A stretch of DNA of 64,000 bases from Corallococcus carmarthensis (lineage in GTDB: Bacteria; Myxococcota; Myxococcia; Myxococcales; Myxococcaceae): NCBI RefSeq assembly GCF_003611695.1, contig NZ_RAWE01000010.1, forward strand, positions 1 through 64,000. Direction: 5' to 3'. The translations under genes were made by a program, and so were the position numbers. This document shows, one piece after another, positions 19,952 through 28,433 of this stretch; position 1 is the first letter of the stretch; every line of letters begins with the position of its first letter. The notes under the pieces were generated by a model, which did not search any database, had not been told where the DNA came from, and saw nothing but the letters and a program-made list of their open reading frames with translations.

Positions 19952-21139
19952 ATGGCAGGCGAAACGGCGGGCAACAGTCGGGGCGGTTCGTTGCGGGGTA
20001 GCACGCTCCAGGTGGTGCAGTCCCTGGCGGCGCAAGGCGAGCCGGAGCGCGCGGCGCAGCTCTACGAGGAGCTGGGCTCGGCGCAGCGCGAGCGTCTTCG
20101 CAAGGAGGCCGCGCAGGGCACGGTGAAGGAGCGCCACTGGCTGGTGGACGTGCTGCGCCGGGCGCGCGACTTCACGGGCGCGGCGCGGCTCTTGGACGGC
20201 AGCGGCGACGACGTGTCGGTGGCGGACCTGTACGCGCAGGGCGGTCAGCACGTGGCGGCCGCGGAGGCGTATCTGCGCGCGGGTGAAGTGGAGCGCGCCG
20301 CGGCGGCCTTCGAGCGGGGCGGGGCGCTGGAGCGCGCGCTGGAGGTCTACCGGGGCCTGGGGGCCCGCGAGTCGATGGCGCACTGCCTGGTCCGCCTGGG
20401 CCGCCCCTTCGAGGCCGCGGACCTCTACCAGGAGCTGGGACAGGCCCACGCGGAGGCCGAGGCCCTGGGCGGCGTGCTCGCGGAGGATCCGCGCTACGTC
20501 GAAGCCGTGCTGCGCACCTGCAAGGTGCTGGACTCCGGAGGCTTCACGCACCGGGCGCTCGCGGTGCTGGCGGACGCGCTGAGCAGCTCCGAACTGTTGC
20601 GCGCGGATCCGGTCCTGGTGACGGAGAAGGCGCGGCTCCTGCGGCGCATGGGGCTGGACGTGGAGGCGGAGGCGCTGCTCGCTCGGCTCGCCGCGGGCGC
20701 GCACGTGCCGGAGGCCAGTGGCTATCGCTTCCTCAAGGCCATTCCCATCTTCGGCGAGCTGACGCTGGAGGACATGAAGGACCTGTACCGGCTGGCGCGG
20801 CCCGTGACGGCCACGCCGGGCTCGGTGCTGCTGGAGAAGGGCGCTCCCGGCACGGGGCTGCTCGTGCTGCTGGAGGGCACGGTGGACGTCTTCTCCGGCA
20901 ACGAGGCGAACGCGCGGCACCTCAACACGCTGGGGCCGGGCTCGTTCCTGGGGGAGATCTCCCTCGTGCAGGACGGCCCGGTGTCCGCGAACGTGCGCGC
21001 GAAGACGGCGGTGCGTGCGCTGCGCATCACCCGCGACAGCTTCCAGCATTTCCTGGCCACGCACGACGCGGCCTCGCTGCACATCTACCGGCTCTTCACG
21101 CAGAACCTCGCGGCGCGCGTGCGGGCGCTGAGCGGCTGA
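19952..21139 (+). CDS. Helical-repeat protein with C-terminal cyclic-nucleotide-binding fold
   Basis: 395 aa. The first 250 residues are Ala-rich helical hairpins of TPR kind (EPERAAQLYEELG, HVAAAEAYLRAGEVERAAAA). The last 130 form a cNMP-binding fold (LLEGTVDVFSGNEA, LGPGSFLGEISLVQDGP). In the phosphate-binding cassette the Arg that contacts cyclic nucleotide in CAP-type proteins is replaced by Val (DGPVSANV), so it may not bind cAMP or cGMP. There is no DNA-binding domain. It is probably a cytoplasmic scaffold; such proteins are frequent in myxobacteria. The role is unknown. Confidence 0.8.
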   Translation: MAGETAGNSRGGSLRGSTLQVVQSLAAQGEPERAAQLYEELGSAQRERLRKEAAQGTVKERHWLVDVLRRARDFTGAARLLDGSGDDVSVADLYAQGGQHVAAAEAYLRAGEVERAAAAFERGGALERALEVYRGLGARESMAHCLVRLGRPFEAADLYQELGQAHAEAEALGGVLAEDPRYVEAVLRTCKVLDSGGFTHRALAVLADALSSSELLRADPVLVTEKARLLRRMGLDVEAEALLARLAAGAHVPEASGYRFLKAIPIFGELTLEDMKDLYRLARPVTATPGSVLLEKGAPGTGLLVLLEGTVDVFSGNEANARHLNTLGPGSFLGEISLVQDGPVSANVRAKTAVRALRITRDSFQHFLATHDAASLHIYRLFTQNLAARVRALSG

Positions 21140-21308
21140 GCACCGCTGTGTCCCGGGCGCGGAGGTGGGCGCGAGACGTTCGCCCCTTGGCGCCCCGCAC
21201 AAACGCCCCGCCCGTGAGGAAGCGGGCGAGCATGAAGAGGGGGCCTTCATTGGCCCCGGGACCATCCCCATCCTCCTGAACAACCCTCCTGTTCGGAAGG
21301 ACGCCCCG

Positions 21309-21626
21309 ATGGCTTCAATGGATTCACTGAGGCAACAAGCTCGCGCGAACTGGCGCACGTGGTTGGCGTGGGTGGCCACGCCCGTTGCCGCGCTCCCGCT
21401 CCTGGGGGTGGGCGGCCTTCGCCGGGTGGGCCTCGTGGACGAGCTGGCCGCGGGCGCCGTGGGGCTGGGCCTGCTGTCGCTGACGCTGATGGGCCTGGGA
21501 CGGATCCCTCGGCCATCCGCCCGCCCGGCGGGCGGGAAGGCGTGGAAGCGGGCGCCGAAGGACTTCCCCATCTCCGGCGCGATGGTGCCGGAGGAGTTCG
21601 CCGCGTCGATGGCGTCCGGCCACTGA
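21309..21626 (+). CDS. Small membrane protein, unknown
   Basis: 105 aa from the ATG at 21309, which has GGAAGGA upstream with proper spacing. Two hydrophobic segments (WLAWVATPVAALPLLGVGGL and ELAAGAVGLGLLSLTLMGLG) are separated by a short charged loop and followed by a basic tail with KAWKRAPKDFPISG. I do not recognise the family. It follows the cNMP-domain gene by 169 bases that contain two short hairpins (one at 21209-21228), so it may have its own transcript. Confidence 0.65.
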   Translation: MASMDSLRQQARANWRTWLAWVATPVAALPLLGVGGLRRVGLVDELAAGAVGLGLLSLTLMGLGRIPRPSARPAGGKAWKRAPKDFPISGAMVPEEFAASMASGH

Positions 21627-21628
21627 CG

Positions 21629-22996
21629 TCAGGGCCGGCGCTCGATGCCGATGGCGATGGAGGGGCCGCTGAGGGCCTCTCCGGTGCCGTCGGAGAGTGA
21701 CACGATGCCCAGGCTGGCGGAGATCACGGTGGTGCCGGAGCCGCCGGTGCCCTTGAGGAAGCTGCGCACGCCCAGCTCTCCGAAGTTCCATCCGCTGGCC
21801 GAGCCACCGCCCGCGCCGAAGAGGGAGAGGCTGGGCGTGAGGGGCACCTGGATTTCCCCGCGCCCGGAGCCGAAGCGGAACTGGTTGTCGCGCGAGAGGA
21901 TGGCGGAGTTCCACGCGACGTGGAATCCGTCGAGCGCGCCCAGCCGCAGCACCTGCTGGAACGAGGGCCCCGCGTTGGAGCTGCACACGTTCTTGCCTTC
22001 GATGGGCTCGTAGGTGATGGGGTCGAAGCTCAGCTCGGGCGAGCACGCCTTCTGCCCGAACAGCGCGCCCGCGCCGATGCCCACTTCGAGGAAGTCGGTG
22101 GAGTAGGCCACGGCGAAGTACGCGGAGCCCGGTGTGTGGCGCAGGCCGGTGCCCAGGCCGAAGCCCACGGGGTCCAGCTGGGCGCTCAGCACCAGGGGCA
22201 GATCCCCGGGCCGCCACGCGACGAACGCATCCAGCAGCAGGCCGCCCGCGCGAGCGGAGTTGCCCAGCCGCGTCTTCGCATCCAGCGCGAGGAAGGGCCG
22301 GGCATGGAAGCCGTAGCGCAGGCGCGGCACGCCAGGCTCGGGGAAGAAGAGGCGCGCGGTGGCGGGCGCGTCGGTGACGACGGCGGTGTCGCCCACGCGC
22401 ACGTTCTCACCCCTGCCCAGGCGGGCAATGGCGGTGTCCTCGCGCGATTCGATGATCTTCAACACCACCTCGCGGGAATCCTGCGTGCGCACGCGGACAC
22501 GGGCGCCTTCACCCAGGCCGGTCAGGGCACCACCGGAGAGCGTCACGTCGCCATCCTTGACGGCGGTGACGGTGACCCGGGCGGAGGAGGGGACGGCCGC
22601 GGGCGGCGGGGCCTGGGGAGAAGGCGGCGCCTGGGTGACGACGGTGAGCTCGCGCGTCGCGCCCAGCGCGGAGGCCAGCGAGTCCGGCTGCGGCTGTTCC
22701 GGCGTGGCGAGGGAGAACGCATGGGCCTCCTCGCGCTGTTCGATGGCGAGGAGCGACTGGCCCATGACGACGAGCCTCACAAAGCGTCGGCCTCCCTCGA
22801 CGATGCGCACGAGCCGGGGTGCCGCGCCATCGGCCTTGAGCACGGCGATGCCGCCACGCGCGAGCGCGGCGTAGGTCACGCCCTGGTGAACGACCGAGTC
22901 GAGGACGGGACCCAGGCCCAACGTCTCCGCGGCACGTGCCGCGGGGGATGCGGGTGCCTGGGCGACGATGACGGAGGAGAGGAGCGCGGAGAGCAT
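21629..22996 (-). CDS. Exported protein, C-terminal half beta-rich
   Basis: 455 aa. A short signal peptide (MLSALLSSVIVAQAPAS) leads to a region that looks like a small propeller or repeat (GGIAVLKADG, HAFSLATPEQ), then a Pro/Ala linker near residues 120-135. A small domain with repeated V-T, V-R-V-R strands follows (residues about 136-200). The last 250 residues alternate polar and hydrophobic strands with Gly and aromatic turns, as in an outer-membrane barrel. I do not recognise it. It ends three bases from the small membrane protein gene in convergent orientation. Confidence 0.6.
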   Translation of the reverse strand: MLSALLSSVIVAQAPASPAARAAETLGLGPVLDSVVHQGVTYAALARGGIAVLKADGAAPRLVRIVEGGRRFVRLVVMGQSLLAIEQREEAHAFSLATPEQPQPDSLASALGATRELTVVTQAPPSPQAPPPAAVPSSARVTVTAVKDGDVTLSGGALTGLGEGARVRVRTQDSREVVLKIIESREDTAIARLGRGENVRVGDTAVVTDAPATARLFFPEPGVPRLRYGFHARPFLALDAKTRLGNSARAGGLLLDAFVAWRPGDLPLVLSAQLDPVGFGLGTGLRHTPGSAYFAVAYSTDFLEVGIGAGALFGQKACSPELSFDPITYEPIEGKNVCSSNAGPSFQQVLRLGALDGFHVAWNSAILSRDNQFRFGSGRGEIQVPLTPSLSLFGAGGGSASGWNFGELGVRSFLKGTGGSGTTVISASLGIVSLSDGTGEALSGPSIAIGIERRP

Positions 22997-23048
22997 GACA
23001 GCTGGCTCTATAGCGCTCCCGCCTCCACGCTTCCTGGACTTTGGGTGA

Positions 23049-25253
23049 CTAATCCACGAGCAACCGCTTCACGGGCGCGGGGTCCACGGCCACCATCAAG
23101 GGCCGGGTGAAGTGGCTGAACGACATCAGGGCCTGACCTGGCGCGAGCCGTGACACGCGGCTCCACAGGCTCTCGTCGATGCTGCCCACGCTCTTCTTCA
23201 GCTGGTTGATGACGGCCCCGTCCGTGATCTTGTGGATGATGAAGTTGTTGAGCAGGGCCAGCACTTCGGAAGGCAGATGCTGGGGAAGCTGGGTGACGAA
23301 GACGAGCCCCAGCCAGCGCTTGCGGCCCCGCTTCGCGATGCGCGCCACCTGTTCGAAGAGGGTCTTCATGTGCGCGATGCGGCTGGCGGACAGGAATTCG
23401 TGAGCCTCCTCGATGATGATGAGGACCGGGGTGATGTCCTTGCCCTCGCGGTGGGCCCTGTCGTAGCTGGCCTCCTGCCGCTCCTGGACGCCGCGCAGGA
23501 TGTCCGCGATGACCAGGTTGTTGAGCTGGGGGGATTCCGTATCTGACAGGTCGATGACCGACACGCGCCCTGGCGAAAGCATGGTGTCGTACTTCACGCC
23601 CTCCGTGGTCCCCATGTCGAAGATGTTCAGTCGGCGCAGCCGATGAAGCTTGCTGGCCAGGGCCCTCCAACTGGAGATGCTGCTGCCCCTCTGCCCATAC
23701 ACCCGTCGCATCACATTGCCGGGGTCGTCTCTGAAGACACTGTAGAGCGTCAGCGAATTGGCCGGAGGCCCTTCGTCCTCCTTCAACACCTTGATCTCTT
23801 CCGCGACCGTACCCTTGGCCTTCGCGACGCGGTTCGCGCCATTCTTCCCCTCTCCCTTGCCCTCGTCGCTCAAGCTGTAGAGGTAGGCGGTCACGACATC
23901 CAGCAGGTGCTGGATCGTCATCTTCGGGTAGCCCGTGGACAGCTCGTCCACCTCCAGCGCGTCGCGCCGCTCCTCCTCCGTCACGGGATAGACCTCGAAG
24001 TCTTCCAGCAGCAGCTTCGTGACGTCGTAGGCCTTGAGGAGGCGCTCCTGCTGCGCCTCCGACATGTCGAGGATCTCCGCCAGCGCGTAGGGCGACAGGC
24101 TGGAGAAGTTCAGCGAGAAGGCGTGCTTGTTCCTGTGGCGCGGGTTGCGGCTCTCGCGACCGACCAGGTGATGGATGTGCAGGTCCTTCACGCCCTCGGG
24201 CTTCTGGTCCCGGCGCTTGAGGGTCTCGACCATCGCCTGGTGGTCGGTGGGCCGGTCCACGTGCGTGTATTCACCCTCCACGTCGAAGACGATGGTTGCG
24301 ATGCCCGAGCTCTGCGCGCGGTGGATGAGCGTGGCCACCGTGGTGGACTTGCCACCGCCCGTCGTCCCGATGATTCCCGTGTGCCGGGGCAGCACGGACT
24401 TGTCGCGGGCGTTGATGCGCGCCTCCATCCGCTCGTAGCCCACCACGGTCCCGATGCTCATCTCCCCGCTGACTCCCAGCACCTTCGCGCTCTCCTCCTC
24501 TTCGAGCACGAAGACAGCGCTCTGCGGCCGGGGCCGGAAGCGGTGCGGCTTGAGCACGCCCGCGACCTCCTCCCCGAGGATCTCCACCTCCGCGCGGCCG
24601 TGGTACTCGAAGGTGTACGTGAGCTTCTTGCCGTGGGTCACCACGCCAATGGCCATGGTGGAGTTCGCGGGAACGGCGTTGGGCTCCGCGAAGGGCCCCT
24701 GCACGACCACGCCCAGGTAGGTCCTCTCGTTCCCGCGGCACTTGATGCGCACCAGGGTCTGCGACGCCAGCCGGTGCAGGTCCTCCTTCGTGGACAGGAC
24801 GGTGACCAGGTTGTCGTGGCTGGAACTGGTGTCGAAGTGGGTGAAGCCCACGGCCTTCTCCAGCTCCGGGTCGGCCTTGAGCGCCTCCGCGCGCTCCTTC
24901 GCCGCGTCGATTTCCCCCTTCGCCCTGTCCGGCAGGGGCAGCACGACTCCGTTGTGCGGAGCCTCCGCGGGAGGCGGCTGGGGCGCGGGACCCCGTACGA
25001 CCGGGACCGGGGTGGGGGACGTCGCGCTGGCGGCGGGCTTCGGTGGCGCACCGGGGTGGGGCATCGGGCGCGGCCCATTCATCTGGACGTTCGCGGGCGG
25101 AGAGCCCGGCGGGCGGGCTCCCGGCGGAGACGCGCCCGGGCGCTGCCCATTGGGTGCGGTGGCGACGTGACCATTCACGCCATTTCCGTTGTGGGCCACG
25201 CCGTTCTGCGTGGGATTGCGGCCGGGTACGGTGGTGTTTCCATTGTCAGGCAT
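23049..25253 (-). CDS. HerA/DUF87-type ATP-dependent DNA translocase
   Basis: 734 aa. A Pro/Asn/Gly-rich disordered start (1-120) precedes a HerA-like barrel domain (about 160-270). The RecA/FtsK-type motor follows: Walker A GTTGGGKSTT with Lys302, and Walker B LIIIEEAHEF with Glu615/616, plus an Arg-rich segment ARIAKRGRKRWLG. In archaea and bacteria HerA forms a hexameric ring that drives DNA through a nuclease such as NurA; bacterial relatives also power phage-defence complexes. GGGGGAA precedes the ATG. The gene lies 15 bases after the NurA-like gene and is the last of five on one strand. The long disordered leader is unusual. Confidence 0.9.
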   Translation of the reverse strand: MPDNGNTTVPGRNPTQNGVAHNGNGVNGHVATAPNGQRPGASPPGARPPGSPPANVQMNGPRPMPHPGAPPKPAASATSPTPVPVVRGPAPQPPPAEAPHNGVVLPLPDRAKGEIDAAKERAEALKADPELEKAVGFTHFDTSSSHDNLVTVLSTKEDLHRLASQTLVRIKCRGNERTYLGVVVQGPFAEPNAVPANSTMAIGVVTHGKKLTYTFEYHGRAEVEILGEEVAGVLKPHRFRPRPQSAVFVLEEEESAKVLGVSGEMSIGTVVGYERMEARINARDKSVLPRHTGIIGTTGGGKSTTVATLIHRAQSSGIATIVFDVEGEYTHVDRPTDHQAMVETLKRRDQKPEGVKDLHIHHLVGRESRNPRHRNKHAFSLNFSSLSPYALAEILDMSEAQQERLLKAYDVTKLLLEDFEVYPVTEEERRDALEVDELSTGYPKMTIQHLLDVVTAYLYSLSDEGKGEGKNGANRVAKAKGTVAEEIKVLKEDEGPPANSLTLYSVFRDDPGNVMRRVYGQRGSSISSWRALASKLHRLRRLNIFDMGTTEGVKYDTMLSPGRVSVIDLSDTESPQLNNLVIADILRGVQERQEASYDRAHREGKDITPVLIIIEEAHEFLSASRIAHMKTLFEQVARIAKRGRKRWLGLVFVTQLPQHLPSEVLALLNNFIIHKITDGAVINQLKKSVGSIDESLWSRVSRLAPGQALMSFSHFTRPLMVAVDPAPVKRLLVD

Positions 25254-25268
25254 GCTGTCGTTCCCCCA

Positions 25269-26468
25269 TCAGCGACGTTGCTTGCGACCGTTGAAGTACT
25301 GAAGGCGTGCATCGGCTTGCGCGTAGGCGTCCTGGACAAGCCCCTCGAAGCCATCCACCCCGAAGGCGCTGCGGCACGTGGCCTCCGCGACGTCGAGCAG
25401 CATCGGGTAGCCCTGCTCCGGGCGCAGCATGCTGTCCGCGATGGCCACGCACGCGGCCATGTGGGCATGGTCGACGTGCGCATAGAAGACGCGGGGCGGG
25501 GCGTTGTCCGAGGCGCGGAACAGGCCCTTCACGACCTTGTGCGAGTACGTGTTGATGAATTCGCGCGCCAGGTCGTACTCCTCCAGGTCGTACTGCCATC
25601 CCTCCAGGATGTCCTTCCCCTCCTGCTTCAGCGACTCGAGGATGACGAACTCGCCGGGCCTGAGCGCGTGGCCCATGGTGAGGAAGCCCCGGTCCTCCAT
25701 CCGCGCGGAGACGAAGACGAAGCGGGGATGCGCATTCATCAGGCGCTTCAGCATCTCCAGCGACACCTTCAGCAGGCTCTTGTATCCGGAGCCGGTGATG
25801 AGCTCCCGGGCGAGTGGATTGCCCTGGCCCATGCGCCAGGGGGCCTTCAGCTTCTCCACCAGGATGGCGCGCTCCGCGTAGGCGCGGATGCCTCGCCGCG
25901 CGAGCCGCGACAGGCTGTCCGGCCCGCCGCGGCCCGGATGCGTGCGGTTCTGGCGCATCTCGATATAGGACAGGGCTTCCTGGTAGGGGTCCGGCGCGTC
26001 GACCGTCACCTCGCGGCGGAACAACCGCTGGGAGAAGGTGCCCGCCGTGCCGCCATAGCCAATCGCGGCGATGCCCAGTTGGGTGATGTCCAGCGGCAGC
26101 GTCTCATGTGTCACGGAGATGCCGTTGACCGCCTCCACCTGCCCGGCGAAGAGCAGTCCCGAGTGGATGTCGGCCAACTGCTCCATGCTCAACTGGTAGA
26201 GCCCGGCGCCCTCGGGCGCTCCAGGCCGTGTCTTGAGCCGGGGGAGCAACTCCTGGCGGATGATGGACCGGAGCTGGTCCTCTTTCTGGATGGCGCCGCC
26301 AATTTCCCGCCGGTAGCGCTCCATGATGACCTGGAGATCCAGGCCCTCCGCCCACGTCTCCAGATTGAGCGTGCGCTCCAGGTCCTCGCGGAACGAGCCG
26401 CGGAAGTCCTCGTCGCCGGTCAATTCCTCATCATCGTCGTCAAAGCGCCCGTGGCCGCCCATGGTCAC
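25269..26468 (-). CDS. NurA-like nuclease-domain protein
   Basis: 399 aa. An acidic start (DDDDEELTGDED) leads to a region that matches NurA proteins in layout. At about residues 120-160, GQVEAVNGISV stands where NurA has a V-D-G-S/T metal-binding strand, followed by GIAAIGYGG. Near the end QGYPMLLDVAEATC matches the NurA C-terminal helix. The expected Asp is Asn here, so the nuclease may be weak, altered or dead. With HerA it should form a DNA-end-processing machine. The GTG at 26468 overlaps the ImmA/IrrE stop as GTGA; the ATG at 26462 is an alternative. The assignment rests on pattern and on the HerA neighbour. Confidence 0.6.
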   Translation of the reverse strand: MTMGGHGRFDDDDEELTGDEDFRGSFREDLERTLNLETWAEGLDLQVIMERYRREIGGAIQKEDQLRSIIRQELLPRLKTRPGAPEGAGLYQLSMEQLADIHSGLLFAGQVEAVNGISVTHETLPLDITQLGIAAIGYGGTAGTFSQRLFRREVTVDAPDPYQEALSYIEMRQNRTHPGRGGPDSLSRLARRGIRAYAERAILVEKLKAPWRMGQGNPLARELITGSGYKSLLKVSLEMLKRLMNAHPRFVFVSARMEDRGFLTMGHALRPGEFVILESLKQEGKDILEGWQYDLEEYDLAREFINTYSHKVVKGLFRASDNAPPRVFYAHVDHAHMAACVAIADSMLRPEQGYPMLLDVAEATCRSAFGVDGFEGLVQDAYAQADARLQYFNGRKQRR

Positions 26469-27190
26469 CCTGCGTCCTCACCGAGAAATGAAACAATGGA
26501 AAAACGGGAGCGGCCCTCTTCGCGGCGAAGCAGCCGCGCGTAGGTTTCCGCCATGTGCTGGGGTAGCCCGAAGGAGTGCGCCAATCGCTGCACCTGCGTG
26601 TCGTCAGGGCCTTCCTGCATGACCTGCCGAGCGAGCTTCGAGGGCGCGAGCCACTCCAGGGCCAGCCGGTCCGCGCGCTGTTCTGAACGGGCCACCACTC
26701 CCTTGCCGATGTCTCCAGTGGGCCCCCGGTCCATCAGGTGGATCTGCACACCGATGGGGACGCCTTCCAGCACGGCGGTCAGCGACTCCTCCCGGGTGGG
26801 AAGACGCTTCTGGTCCAGGACGTCCCGGATACCGTCGCCAAAGAAGTCGAGTGCCCGCCTGCGTGGCAGCAGATGGTCGAGGAAGAAATGGCCCAACTCG
26901 TGCGCCAGCGTGAAGCGCTGATCGGCCGGGCTGTCGTCCCGGTCGAAGAACACGAGCCCCTTTCCCTCCCACGCCACCATGCAGCCGTGCATCTGGCGGT
27001 GGTAGCCGATCTCCACGGAGCGGCCCCGCTGGGCCAACCACTGGCGCACCTTCTCCGAGGTCAGGTCCTTCAATCCCACGGGTCTCACGGGCAGGAGCAT
27101 GGACGCGTCCGCCGCGAGGTCTCGGGGAAACACCTCTGGCGGAGGGAGGCCGCTGGCCTCCACCGCCTCCCTCAGCCAGGCCGGTTTCAT
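26465..27190 (-). CDS. ImmA/IrrE-family metallopeptidase
   Basis: 241 aa. The zinc motif HELGHFFLDH has His97, Glu98 and His101; a distal acidic ligand probably lies near SEQRADRLALEWL (about 170). Family members (IrrE/PprI of Deinococcus, ImmA of ICEBs1) cleave a helix-turn-helix repressor after DNA damage or a foreign-DNA signal and so switch on genes. The ATG at 27190 overlaps the stop of the preceding HTH-like gene as ATGA, as expected for a protease and its substrate. It sits before the NurA- and HerA-like genes. Confidence 0.9.
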   Translation of the reverse strand: MKPAWLREAVEASGLPPPEVFPRDLAADASMLLPVRPVGLKDLTSEKVRQWLAQRGRSVEIGYHRQMHGCMVAWEGKGLVFFDRDDSPADQRFTLAHELGHFFLDHLLPRRRALDFFGDGIRDVLDQKRLPTREESLTAVLEGVPIGVQIHLMDRGPTGDIGKGVVARSEQRADRLALEWLAPSKLARQVMQEGPDDTQVQRLAHSFGLPQHMAETYARLLRREEGRSRFSIVSFLGEDAG

Positions 27191-27567
27191 GAGGCCGGCT
27201 CGTCCTTCTTGCGCCGGTCGAGCGCCGCGAGTTGGAGCGTGCCGGTGCGATGCATGCCGGCCCCCTCGTTCCCGTTGAGGAAGTCCTCGCCCATGATCTC
27301 CACCTGCCGCAGGACGTTGGCGAGTGCGTACGGCTCCAGGCCGAACCGGCCGCAGAGGATCTTCACCTGTTCGGCGAACGCGTCCCCGGACGGCTTGCGG
27401 CACAAGGACAGCTGCTTGAGCGTCTTCTCGTCGCAACCCAGCTCGTCCGCGAGCGCGTCCGGTGTGCAGTCCTCGATGGACTGGTAGGTCGCGAACACCT
27501 GACCCAGGAGTCCATGCTCGGTGGTGCTGCGCTTCGCCGCGTACGTCAGCCAATCAAGAGTCGACAT
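27187..27567 (-). CDS. Small helix-turn-helix-like protein, possible ImmA/IrrE substrate
   Basis: 126 aa, helical. Residues about 34-75 (TPDALADELGCDEKTLKQL) look like an XRE-type helix-turn-helix: a helix, GCDE turn, and recognition helix, followed by FGLEPYALANVL. The tail is Arg/Lys/Asp-rich. I do not recognise a named family. Its start overlaps the end of the sigma-factor gene by 14 bases and its end overlaps the start of the ImmA/IrrE gene. That position suggests a repressor or an anti-sigma-like partner cut by the protease. This is an inference from order, not from a motif. Confidence 0.6.
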   Translation of the reverse strand: MSTLDWLTYAAKRSTTEHGLLGQVFATYQSIEDCTPDALADELGCDEKTLKQLSLCRKPSGDAFAEQVKILCGRFGLEPYALANVLRQVEIMGEDFLNGNEGAGMHRTGTLQLAALDRRKKDEPAS

Positions 27568-28171
27568 CGGAATCCTCCATCCAGAGGCTTCGCAAAAGCC
27601 TCCTCAACCGTTCGGTGTGGCGTCTCACCTCGTGCAGCCGCTCACCGGGGGGCAGGTGGGACAACCCCAGGGCCTCCGCCATCTCCTTGGCCGGGACGCG
27701 GCCCTCGTGGAGGACGATGACGCGGATGCCGGCGATGTCGCGTTGCGGCAGGCGGGCTTTCTCGATTCGTTCCTCCAGCCGCTTCAACAGGTCCCTGGCA
27801 ATCGCGAAACCCTCCACTCCATCCTTCGGAGCCGGTGGGTGGACTTCGACAATCGTCAGCGGGTTTTTTTCCCTTTTTGTCCGGGCCGTCCTGGACCGGT
27901 GGCTGTCATGGGCCCGACGCCTGGCGATCTGGTTCAGGAAATTCCAGAGCGTGGACTGGCGAGCGTCGAAGCGTTCAGGGTGCCGCAGATACGCGAAGAC
28001 GGCATCCGCGGCCGAGGCGTTGGCGTCGTCGTGCGTGCACCCCAGGAAGCGTTCCAATCCCCGGACCAGCGGATCCATGAACGTCTCGAAGACGTCGTAG
28101 GTCGCCGCCGGGTCATGGCCCAGCATCCGTTCGTGAAGCTGCTCGACTTGTTGTCGTGATGGATTGTTCAT
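27554..28171 (-). CDS. Sigma-70-family (ECF-like) RNA polymerase sigma factor
   Basis: 205 aa. A region-2-like stretch (about 48-95) reads ADAVFAYLRHPERFDARQST, then LWNFLNQIARRRAHDSHR, a pattern of the core- and -10-binding helices in ECF sigma factors. The C-terminal 50 residues (AKEMAEALGLSHLPPGERL, then RRHTERLRRLL) fit a region-4 helix-turn-helix. It has no known anti-sigma gene beside it unless the small HTH-like protein fills that role. It heads the five-gene run, so it may drive its own operon. Assignment is by pattern; sequence is divergent from the common groups. Confidence 0.65.
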   Translation of the reverse strand: MNNPSRQQVEQLHERMLGHDPAATYDVFETFMDPLVRGLERFLGCTHDDANASAADAVFAYLRHPERFDARQSTLWNFLNQIARRRAHDSHRSRTARTKREKNPLTIVEVHPPAPKDGVEGFAIARDLLKRLEERIEKARLPQRDIAGIRVIVLHEGRVPAKEMAEALGLSHLPPGERLHEVRRHTERLRRLLRSLWMEDSDVDS

Positions 28172-28227
28172 CCCCCACTCCTCACCGGCATGCGTGCCCC
28201 CGTTTCAGGTTGGACTGCGATTCGCCT

Positions 28228-28271
28228 GAACGTTCGCTACAGCCCTGTTGAGTTCGATGGCGACATGTCGC
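28228..28271 (-). promoter_or_regulatory. Palindromic sites upstream of the sigma-factor operon
   Basis: The 262-base gap (28172-28433) holds no convincing gene. It contains a perfect 12-bp palindrome GCGACATGTCGC (28260-28271), about 90 bases before the sigma-factor ATG, and a perfect 8-bp palindrome GAACGTTC (28228-28235) about 57 bases before it. Either could be an operator for the HTH-like protein of the operon. Confidence 0.4.
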
Positions 28272-28372
28272 TTTTCCAAGCCGACAGGTTGGCGAGGTCG
28301 AGGATCCGTGTCTGTACCTCTGAAGTGGTACTGCCTTTGGGGACGGGGTCTCGCGTGATCCCCCCAGGATCG

Positions 28373-28408
28373 AAAAAGACCCTGGCCTCCGCACTGGGAG
28401 GCCAGGGT
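28373..28408 (-). terminator. Rho-independent terminator of aspartate decarboxylase gene
   Basis: A perfect 12-bp stem ACCCTGGCCTCC / GGAGGCCAGGGT with a 6-base loop (28379-28408), followed on the minus strand by a T-run (complement of 28373-28377). It stands 26 bases after the stop at 28434 and isolates the sigma-factor operon from the decarboxylase gene. Confidence 0.85.
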
Positions 28409-28433
28409 CCGTTTCATCCCTGCGTGATGTGTT

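Noticed and set aside
21209..21259. Two short GC hairpins after the cNMP-domain gene as a terminator
   Set aside because: Stems are only 6 bp and no T-run follows, so I did not list them as a terminator.
28242..28370. A short minus-strand reading frame ending in LDLANLSAWKSDMS before a stop
   Set aside because: It has no start codon or ribosome site in frame, begins inside the decarboxylase terminator, and lies where the operon promoter should be. A gene remnant is possible but unsupported.
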